Of a stretch of DNA of 64,000 nt, positions 55,624 through 64,000 are shown one piece after another. Every line of letters starts with the position of its first letter. The first letter of the stretch is position 1. The DNA comes from Adenophora triphylla var. japonica. Lineage: Eukaryota > Streptophyta > Magnoliopsida > Asterales > Campanulaceae. The translations under genes and the position numbers were made by a program. The notes under the pieces are model-generated. The model made no database searches. It was not told the origin of the DNA and saw nothing but the letters and a program-made list of their open reading frames with translations. The stretch lies in assembly GCA_022495995.1 (NCBI GenBank), contig JAFEMH010007007.1, positions 41,482 to 105,481 on the forward strand, written 5' to 3'.

Positions 55624-56290
55624 CTATTCAGGACTTGCTTCAATGCCCCTCTTGGTCACCATATAACTGAGGAATTTGCCCGCTTTGACTCCAAAGTGGC
55701 ACTTTGATGGATTGAGCTTCATGTTGAAAGCTTCCAAGATGTCAAATGCTTCACTGAGATGTTCAACATGATCTTCAATGTGCTTCGACTTCACTACCAT
55801 GTCGTCGATATAGACCTCCATGGTTTTTCCAAGCTGATCTTTAAACATCTTGTTCACCAACCTTTGATAAGTCGCACCTGCATTTTTCAGTCCGAATGGC
55901 ATAGCAATATAACAGTGTATACCTTCGGGAGTAATAAAAGCAGTGTCCTCTTGGTCTGAAGGTTCCATTTAGATCTGTTGATATCCTGAAGAAGAGTCCA
56001 TAAAGGTCAGGATGTCGTGACCAGCCGTGGCATCCACCAGAGAATTGATATGAGGCAAAGGGAAGGGGTCTTTTGGGCATGCTCAATTTAGGTCTGTGAA
56101 ATCCACACATACCCGCCATTTGCCATTCTTATTTTCGACGACTACCACATTGGCCAACCACCTTGGGTAATCAACTTCCCTAATTATCCTGGCCTTCAAT
56201 AGTTGTGCAACTTCTTCCTTTATAATCTGATTGCGCTCATGTGCGAACTTCCTCCCTTCTGATGGACGGGTTTGACGTTAGGATCAACAT
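55624..56290 (-). pseudogene. Element C reverse transcriptase
   Basis: From about 56290 the minus strand reads NGKWRVCVDFTDLN-like residues with a stop, then FPLPHINSLVDATAGHD and a frame with MEPSDQEDTAFITPEGIHCY, IAMPFGLKNAGATYQRLVNK, the catalytic YIDDMVVKSK (near 55800-55830) and LNPSKCHFGVKAGKFLSYMV. Two stops and one frame change are seen. Confidence 0.8.
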
Positions 56291-56380
56291 TCAACTTGTG
56301 AGTGATGATATCTTTGCTAATCCCTGTCATTTCCTCGTGTTTCTAGGCGAAACAACTAGCTCAGCTCCCTAAGAACTCTA

Positions 56381-57150
56381 CTATACTATTCTCAACTTCA
56401 TGAGCGATATCAGCCCCCAATAATACCTTAACATCGAGTCTGGAGGGGAGGGGTCAAGATGAACTACTTTAATTTCACTTTCGGCCACTTCCAAGGCATT
56501 TCGTGCCTTTTTTTTAATTGCTATGCCTGCTTGGGGATGCTTGTTGCTTTCATTGACACTTTGTAACATTCTTTTGTTGTCTGCTGATCTCCCTTCCCTT
56601 GACTGACCCCCCCAACGTGTGGCCAACTTCATACATTGGTGGTAAGTTGATGGAATTGCCTTCATGTTGTGAATCCGTGGTCTTCCCGAATGATGTTGTA
56701 AGATGACTTGCATTCGATGGCGCATAATTTCTCCATGGAATTCACTCCTTCCACATAAACGGGCAACTTGATTTCCCCGATGGTATGCTTTGTCTCTCCA
56801 TTGAACCCGACTAGAACGGACGAACTTGAGTAATGTGCTCGAGCGAGATGTCACATACTTGCCAAGCTGTCGGTGATCACGATGTTGACGGAGCTTACGG
56901 TTATCAATCGGGATGTGCTTCATCAAGCGGTTGGCTACTTGTAGGTTACAACAAGTGCGTCATGATGTGGATCCAAGATGTCACCCTTGTCGTCTTCATC
57001 GAACGTGATTTCTTGGGCAGCATCCTTCGGTGATGGTCTTGCCTGGTAGGTTCAACTGTCTTCCTTTGATTCCGAAGCATGGCACTTTGCAGCCGAGTAG
57101 GAAGTACCGCATATGCCTGATCCTCCACTGATCATGTTGACCACCTTGGT
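56381..57150 (-). pseudogene. Element C protease region
   Basis: In a frame different from the longest open one, the minus strand encodes retropepsin flank residues such as YTIGEIKLPVYVEGVN-like and KAIPSTYHQCMKLATRWGG. The active-site Asp segment near 56900 is degraded. It is placed between gag and RT as expected. Confidence 0.5.
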
Positions 57151-57155
57151 TGGGA

Positions 57156-60100
57156 CTAGAGGAGTTGGTGGATTCTCAGCCTGTTGCTCCTGGTTGTCAC
57201 TTCGTCCGCCGCGCCGAGTAGATCCTTGAGAAACCCCTTAGATAAGAGGTGGCTGATTTCCTTCGTTAGGGCAATGCAATTCTCGGTGGTATGCCCAAAA
57301 TCTTCGTGGTAGGCACACCATTTGGACTTGTCCTTCCAACCGGAGGACTTGTCAGACTTCTTAGGCCACCTTGCTTTCTCACCCAGGTTGTCCATGGCGT
57401 GTATAACTCTTGCAATATTAACAGAGAAACATTAGTCATCTATTTTTGGATAGTGTAATTCATCCTCGTCACCATTATCACTAACATTATTAATACTAGA
57501 GTGGTCAAGTTTAGAGTAGGGTTTGCCCCTATTGGATTTGGAATGGGATGTGTCCATCTTGCCACCTGAATGTTCAGGAGTGGCGGTCCTCTTCGTTGCT
57601 TTCTCTTGCATCAACTTGTCTTCTTCCAACCTGATGAATTTTATAGCCCTCGTTCTGACTTCTTCCAGTCTGCTACAGGGAGTCATTACTAGTTCCTCAT
57701 AATAAGGGGAATCTTTCTTAAGTCCTATCACGAAGGCCTCATTTGCGATAGACATATCCATGTTGGGGATATCAACTGACTTCTTTATTAAACACCGCTT
57801 AAGTAGTCCTTCAAGGATTCATCGAGGTTGTTGGACTATCCTATACATATCACTAGTTATCTTCTCAAAGACCACATTGCAAGAAAAATTGATTAGTAAA
57901 CATATTAATGAGTTGAGCATAAGATCCAATAGAGCCTAGAGGCTGGTTGATGATCCAACCCAAGGCTGCCCCGGTCAAGGTGGAACCGAAGCCCCTGCAA
58001 AGGCAGGCTTCCTTGAATTGCAAGGGGATGTGAATCACGTCCATCTTTTCCTGGTACAAGGCAATGTGCTCCAGTGGATTGATTGTCCCATCATATTGCT
58101 TCATGTGAGGAACGGTGAACTTCTTCGGTATCACCATGTTAGCAATGGCTGGGCTAAAGCGTGACTCATTATAACATGTTGGAGAAGCTTGGTGGTACGG
58201 TAGGGTAATCCCAGGCACGTTTATCACCATCTCCTCGATTCTTGTAGCGCTATTCAATGTATTTCTGCGTCGGGGTTAGCGGCCAACATAAAAAGGTATT
58301 AACATCAACTTGAGGGTTAACACTCCTGTTGGTCCTTGAATGGGTGTTACAAATGTTCTTTGCGGTGGGTGTAAGTGCCCCAATCTGGGTCGTTAATGTT
58401 CCGTCAGCCCAAATTAATGATTTTATAATCATTTAGGGCATTTTGGACATTATTTTGACAATTTGAATGAGGAAGGACCTCTTAGGAATAAGAAAATGGC
58501 ATAGGACCTCGGTGGAATTTGTCATTTCCAATAAAAAATAAGAATATTGACTAAATAGAAACAGCCAAAACAGCTTTCTGCAAAAATCAGGCACGCTGGT
58601 GATCCCATCCGCGCGGATGAGATTGTGTCTACAATCTTATCCACGCGAATAAGATTGTACCCCAACCAACCTATAAATACAGACCTTCTCCCTCAGTTTC
58701 AAGAGGCCAAAAAATTGATAAATCCTACTGTTATTCTGTCAAAATTCATCCTCAAATAGCCCTCAACACTCTCACCACTCAAATTCCACACCAAATTCAA
58801 CACTAAATCCACTCCAAAGCTACTCCTAAGCCATTGAAATCCTCAAACCCTAAACACAAACCCAAAAAACATTAGTAAACCCTTGTTCTCCCTACTCAAA
58901 ACTCCCTTGTTCATGCATCCATTTCATGTCTCCATGATGTGATTTTACTTACTTGTTGCTTATCCCCCTTTCCCTTTGTCCTAGGATCCAAGAGGATCTC
59001 CATGGAGTCCATCTCCATGGATGATTCTCTACAAGGATTCATACTTTTATTGTATATTTCCCTTGTCCCTTTACATTTCTAGTTCATGCTTGTTCACTTG
59101 ACCTAGAAGATGATCATCTTGGAGTCCATCTCCATAGATGATCACTTCAAACGGTCATAATCCTTATTTTCTTGAAAATGTCCCCCCATAGTCTAAGATG
59201 TTCACCTTGGAACCATTTCCATGGATGAACATCCTTAAGACTTACACAATTTAAGTCACACAAGATGTATGAGATACACTTGAGTATAGGTCTCAAGGAT
59301 GGTCCTTCTTGTGACCACCTTAGAGATCTTCCTCTAAAGTTGATACATCTTGACCTATTCTTTGTTTTATCAAATTTACTTTCATGTCAAATTCCCCTTT
59401 TCCTTGCAAATGACATGTTTTTAAGTCCTAATGTACCCCCGGGATAGCTTGATTAAGTGGTTCATAGCTTATGACCACTAACCAAAGTCTAGGGAAAGAG
59501 AGGACAAAACATGGATGCCCAAAAAATCAAATGTCCTTTATTTTCTGCTTTCCAATTACATTTTCAGTTAATTCCTATAAATCCAGTTAAGTTTCTGGAA
59601 GTTACAGAGTCAAACTGAGAAACTGTAAAAATCAAGTTAGATTGCAGGTTAGTCCGCGTGGATGAACTATCATTACAAAGTCATCCACGTGGAAGACATT
59701 GTCATCTGCAAACAAATTTCCAGTTACTGTAATTTTGCAGTTTAGTCAGTGTTTTCAAACTATTTTCCAGTCCAGTCCCTTGAACTTCTGTTATTTTCCA
59801 GAAAATCCCTCTTAGTTCAAAATCTTTTTCAAAAAACACACACACACACAAAAAAGTTTTGAGTATGGAAGACTCGTCATACGAGGCATATCGGGTGAAC
59901 GTCAAACGTTCTTCCCGGACTCCGGACTCATTTCTCTAATTTTGAGCATTTTTCAAAGTTTTGGCCCTTAAACTAAAATGGCGTGGCAACTCCGTTGATT
60001 TTTCAAAGTCCGATAAAAGATTAAATCCAATCCAAAAAAATATTTTCAAAAACTTCCCAAGTTTTTTGTCGGGCACCAAAATCGGGTACATCACAACTGG

Positions 60101-60577
60101 CCAGCTTCAGGATTGGTGACCACGCTATCAGTGGTGGCACTAACCATCGGTATGAATCCCACATTATCAGTTAATGTCCCTGTATCCCTATCAAAGCCGA
60201 GCCTCCTTGGTTGGATTGGGGAAAATATGCTAGAACCCATGTTGGGATTTACACCCTGAAACGTTCCAGGTGCTACATTCTAGCGTGCCCCGGACGACCC
60301 ATATTGAAGAGCAGATACTTCACGTTGCAACCTGGTAACATTGTTCATTAACATAGTGGAAGTGTCGATGCCGTAACATCACTTGGCGCCTCAATTCAGC
60401 CATTGTATCTGTCAGGCTGGATAGGACGTCTGCTGGAATCCCTTGAGTAGGTGCACTTGCTCCTTGAACCTGGATCGTACTGGTGGTAGGACCAACATTT
60501 TGGCCCGAAGTTGTTACTCCGACGGTGGCTCCCACTGAAGTCAGAGTAGATGACATTCCGTTCTTGAGTATTTTCAA
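57156..60577 (-). pseudogene. Element C gag, split by an LTR
   Basis: The N-terminal part starts at 60577 (MKILKNGMSSTLTSVGATVG, DTMAELRRQV). It continues in broken frame to 60094, where LTR D' intervenes. After it (58369 downwards) come NPQVDV, the gag core PHMKQYDGTINPLEHIALYQ, TLTGAALGWIINQPLGSI and INMFTNQFF. Then, after a frame change, MDMSIANEAFVIGLKKDS, and finally the knuckle CAYHEDFGHTTENC near 57290-57330. It encoded capsid and nucleocapsid of element C. Confidence 0.8.
58370..60093 (+). repeat. LTR D': Ogre/Tat-like LTR in the gag of element C
   Basis: It starts TGTAAGTGCCCCAATCTGGG and ends GGGTACATCA. It has TATAAATAC (about 58672), palindromes ATCCGCGCGGAT (58607-58618), TCCGCGTGGA (59653-59662) and TCCACGTGGA (59684-59693), a (CA)n tract (59836-59850), the hairpin CTCGT-CAT-ACGAG (59873-59885) and the PBS-like TGGCAACTCC (59984-59993). 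The interior is absent. The flanking pentamers (gtggg, caact) do not match. Confidence 0.75.
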
Positions 60578-61163
60578 TTAATCAAAAGACCAATGTTCCC
60601 ACAGACGGCGTCAAACTGTTTTGGTCAAATTTAAGCAATTCAACTTTAAAAGAGAGAAATTGGGCACAATGGAATATGATAATGTAAATTCAAGACGTAA
60701 TGACAAGAGATTTAACGAGGAAAGCCCTTGAACAACTTGTTCACCGGCATAAAACCTCAGAACAATGGAGTATTATTAGTATGGTGATGGTAGAGAGAAA
60801 GTGTGAGTACAGAGAGTATTGCTAATTGAGTACGTGTGTGTGTGTATACATGTGTTTTCTATTTATATACAAATGAAGATAACGGTAGCAACAAAGTAAA
60901 CGTCATCCCTCATATTGCGCCTAGAATCTCCCCAAAAGGTTGATGATAATAGAAATACCCGTTGCCAAGTAAATGTTGTTGAAGACTCCCTTTGACTCGG
61001 TCTATAACGCTTGAGGAGTTTCTCCTGACGGTTCCTATAACATCGCAATGCAATTATGTTGGTAAGGCTCATAATTCATCAGGTTGTTTTCCCAAGTTAT
61101 TATTCCAAGATGAGACGTTAAGATGCAACATGTTGTTGTAGATCTTTTACCCCGAACAGTGCT

Positions 61164-61351
61164 GACTGTTAATTGTAATATTTTTGCTTTTCGGTTTCAT
61201 CGTTGCCATCAGATCTTACTTCGTCCATGCACGTGTTGAACCTATTATTTTTTATATCTTCGTACATTGTCACTTTTACAATGACATTATTCATTCACTC
61301 ACTTACTTGTTCTAAGAGCATCCACAACCATGACATTTTCAAATGTCATGG
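61164..61351. other. Spacer with palindrome
   Basis: The end of the duplicated host sequence is followed by AGAGCATCCACAACCATGAC, reminiscent of MITE ends. A near-perfect palindrome CCATGACATTT/AAATGTCATGG directly precedes the LTR of element D. Confidence 0.45.
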
Positions 61352-63031
61352 TGTAAGTGCTCCAATTTGAGCTTGTTAGCATTTTCGTTAGAAAATTAAC
61401 GAAAGTTATAACATTACTAACATTCCTAACTTTTCTAACAAAGTAAGGGTAAAATGGGCATTGCCACTTTAAGTTAAACCAAGAAAAGAATCTCAAAAAG
61501 CAAAAGAAATTAGAAAAATCCGAATTAAGAAAGTTGAAAAACAACTTCGGTTTGAATTTTAAAAGATTATTCTTCCTGTCAAAAGCCAAAGCACTTTGTA
61601 GCGAGATGAGACAGGCACGCGTCGATCCTTGTCCGCGCGGATACGTTTGATTCTCACAGTGTCCTATAAATTGAACCCTCCTCTCTCAGTTTAGACAAAA
61701 AAAACTTACTCACAGCAACGAAGTTCTGGCGAAATATAGAGAGAAAACAGTGGGAATCCTTAGATTGCCACCATTTTCTCTTGAATATTTCCCAATCAAA
61801 TACCAAACACACCAAACCTTGATACTCCTCAAGCCAAACACCAAATCTTGATACTCCTCAAGTCAAATTCCAAGCCTAGGAAGATAGGGTGTCACCATTG
61901 GTAAAGCCCTCCTTCTCAAAACCCTAAAATTCTCTTTTGATCTCTTGATCATCTTGTTCTTCTTACTTTGACTTATTTTATGTCTAGTTTAACTTGAGTT
62001 TTGACCTAAGATGGTCATCTTGAAGTTCATCTTCATGAATGACCATCTCAAGTGGTCCACATTTTAGATCTTTAGTCAATTCTTTCTCCTTGGTTTCATC
62101 TTTACAAAACCCCCTTTCCCTTTGCAAAGGACATGTTTCAACCCCATGAATTCCCCAAGGATGACTTGAATATGATAACCACTTAACAAAAAGTAGTGGT
62201 ATCAAGTCTAGGGATGAAAATGGGGTGAACATGGATGTAAACCCCCAAAAATCACATTTCTCCTCAAGAACATCTTGCTGTCCAGTAGCATTGTTCTGAG
62301 AACTCAGTCCGTTTTCCTATTTTTGGACCCAGTAAAACTTGGAATTGGGTGTTGACTACAAAATACTTTTTGTAGCCAACATCCAGGGGCTTTCCAGACA
62401 TATTTTTAATTTATTTTTTTCGTGAGTAAAACTCCTCTTTTCAATTTTTCTTTTAGAGGCCAGTTCATCAGCTTCTGGAAATCCAGATTTCCGATCTGAG
62501 ATTTCCAGAAGGTTTTGACCCCTCAAATCATCTCCAAAATGAAAAGTTCTTTTACAGAAACCTTTTTTAGGTGTTTTGAACATTTTTCATTCCCGGACTT
62601 TTCCCAGATTCTGGAGTTTTCAAGCCCTAAAGTCCATTTCAAAGTCAAGGGTCAACTGCCTTTTTCATTCTGGCAGAAATGGTTTTCAACTTCCGAAAAT
62701 CTTTTGAGTGCCAAATCTTAACCCAAAAATCACCCAAAAAATCATGGGATCAGTTTAAAGCCTTAAAAAGAGCTCCCGATTTTTACTTACCTCAGTTTCA
62801 ACTTATTTTGGCCAAAACACACACACACACACACACACACAACAAAGGATTTTGAATGTTTGGAAGACTCGTTTTTACGAGGCGTTCCGGTGCACACTAA
62901 CGTCCTTCCCGGCACGTAACGTGACCTCCGAACCTAAGTTTCGATCTCGGGCATTTTTCAAAGTTTTGGCCCTTAAAACAAAAATGGCGTGGCGACTCCG
63001 TTTGATTTTCAAAAAAATCGGAGATACATCA
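61352..63031 (+). repeat. 5' LTR of element D
   Basis: It contains TCCGCGCGGA (61632-61641) and TATAAATTG (about 61667), a (CA)n tract (62817-62841), the hairpin CTCGT-TTTT-ACGAG (62868-62881), and the PBS-like TGGCGACTCCG (62990-63000) only 45 nt before the true primer site. It is diverged from LTR D' but follows the same order. Confidence 0.8.
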
Positions 63032-64000
63032 CGGTGGCGACTCTGGGATTAAGCTTTTCTAAAAAAAAAAAAAATGATATTTGGTATATTGGTGGAAACC
63101 ATTAAACTTCCCGTTATCGCCTCCTAACACGAGTCGGGGATAAATTGTGGTTTAACAATCCCACGTACCGGTATCATCGTTTTCAAAAAAAAGAAAAAAA
63201 AAGCTTTCGAGGGTCAAGCTTCCGTCCCGACATTTTGAAAATCCTTTGTTTTGTGTGTGTTGATTTTTGCACATTTTTCGTGTTTTGTTTTGGCCGCCTC
63301 AGAGAAAAGTCAAAATTTTGAGCCGTCGGAATAATGTCCCTAGCTTGTGGAATTTTTGTGATTATGTGCTTATGTGCTCTGTTTAATTTTCAAAAAAAAA
63401 TTTCAAAAAAAAAAAAAAAAAAGGATTTTTCAAAAAAACAAAATTTAAAAAAAAAAAAATCAAGCATCATACTTTTTAAGACACATAAAAAATCTCTATT
63501 TTACTCGTAAAAGAAGATAGACTGCTCAAAGCCAGCACACTACGCGCACGTTGACCAGTACCTTTGCCGCACACTACGTCCTTAACTCCGGAAATCCTTG
63601 TCGCGGTCCGTTTGGTCTTATTACGCTCTCTGACGAGCACAGACTGCCCAAACATCCCACGATTCGCGCCGACCATGCACTTGTCCGTGACACACTTGGC
63701 CCGAGACCCGGTTGGTTTTTTAGTCTGGTTCTTGTCATGCCCTTCGTCTCGTGTATAGACCTTCCTTTTCAAGCCTTTGACTGCATACCTGACTCAATAT
63801 CTTTCTGGCCCTTAATCAAATAAGTTCTCGCCGGTTGCCCGCCGCAGACTTTGACCAAGATATTGACCTACGCCGACTTCTACTTGACTGGCACAAATTA
63901 TACATCGACTCCCAAAGATGACACCGAGTCATCTAAGGATTAATGATTATTCCATGCCTAATTACGGAATAATTGACGACAAGTCAAGATCAATCGTGGA
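61352..64000 (+). mobile_element. Element D: 5' end of an Ogre/Tat-like LTR retrotransposon
   Basis: The LTR (61352-63031; TGTAAGTGCTCC to GATACATCA) is followed by the primer site TGGCGACTCTGGGATT (63035-63050) and an untranslated leader. The leader resembles that of element A: GCACACTACGCGCACG at 63535, AACATCCCACG near 63652, AAGATATTGACCTACG near 63858. No gag is reached before the edge. Confidence 0.8.

Larger units (their letters stand above)
50916..61158 (-). mobile_element. Element C: Tat-like Ty3 LTR retrotransposon (decayed)
   Basis: LTRs at 50916-51458 and 60617-61158 (TGTTTTGG to CCCGAACA) are flanked by identical gtgct (50911-50915 and 61159-61163). The minus-strand primer site TTTGACGCCGTCTGTGGGAA follows the right LTR (from about 60615 downwards), close to the TTGGCGCCGTCTGTGGGAA type of plant Ty3 elements. 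On the minus strand gag, protease, RT, RNase H and integrase follow in order. A plus-strand spliced ORF sits before the 3' LTR. LTRs differ by roughly 6-7% by eye. Another LTR (58370-60093) lies in gag. Confidence 0.92.

Overview
This window is nuclear DNA of a flowering plant, most likely a eudicot. The evidence is a dense nest of plant transposable elements (Tat/Ogre-type Ty3, Ty1/copia, L1-type LINE, tRNA-derived SINE, PIF/Harbinger, CACTA, hAT and Stowaway) around one recognisable plant gene, a Q-type C2H2 zinc-finger gene with an EAR motif. I see no rRNA, tRNA, CRISPR or bacterial-style operon.

Layout. 1-4718: the 5' part of a decayed minus-strand Tat-like Ty3 element (element B). 4719-8060: AT-rich spacer with a 23-bp inverted-repeat element, an unidentified minus-strand coding fragment, a cluster of near-identical hairpins, a Stowaway MITE and an insertion between 31-bp direct repeats. 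8061-27656: a dead PIF/Harbinger transposon (TTA target duplication) whose transposase is split by element A, a 15.6-kb Tat/Ogre-type LTR retrotransposon (9526-25110, perfect target duplication ccatg). The second PIF gene is interrupted by a SINE (17-bp target duplication). 28.0-30.4 kb: a chain of Stowaway MITEs. 32.4-37.7 kb: a CACTA-like element built from subterminal TAGCGACGGA repeats, a (TA)n tract, two MITEs, a CCCTATA array and a ~168-bp tandem repeat. 38683-39315: a hAT-like element. 41256-42396: the C2H2 gene, with frameshifts. 42.7-49.0 kb: a 5'-truncated LINE holding a copia element (44479-48575). 49027-50321: a solo LTR. 50916-61158: a decayed minus-strand Tat-like Ty3 element (element C) with a further LTR in its gag. 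61352 to the window end: the start of another Ogre/Tat-like element (element D).

The most interesting signal is regulatory. Element A carries four copies of a 14-bp palindrome (GGTCCGTACGGACC, one mutated in the 5' LTR) upstream of the TATA box in each LTR. Two more copies lie inside the element, upstream of an intron-containing antisense gene for a plant-mobile-domain-like protein, again about 20 bp before a TATA-like box. Related LTRs D and D' carry the same architecture with a different centre (TCCGCGCGGA). All four LTRs share a U5 module: CA repeat, hairpin CTCGT/ACGAG, then a second copy of the primer-binding-site core. Element A also lacks a recognisable gag capsid region although its LTRs differ by only about 2-3% by eye, which suggests mobilisation in trans. 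Single-base frameshifts recur in young and old genes alike, so assembly indel error must be considered before calling any of them pseudogenes.
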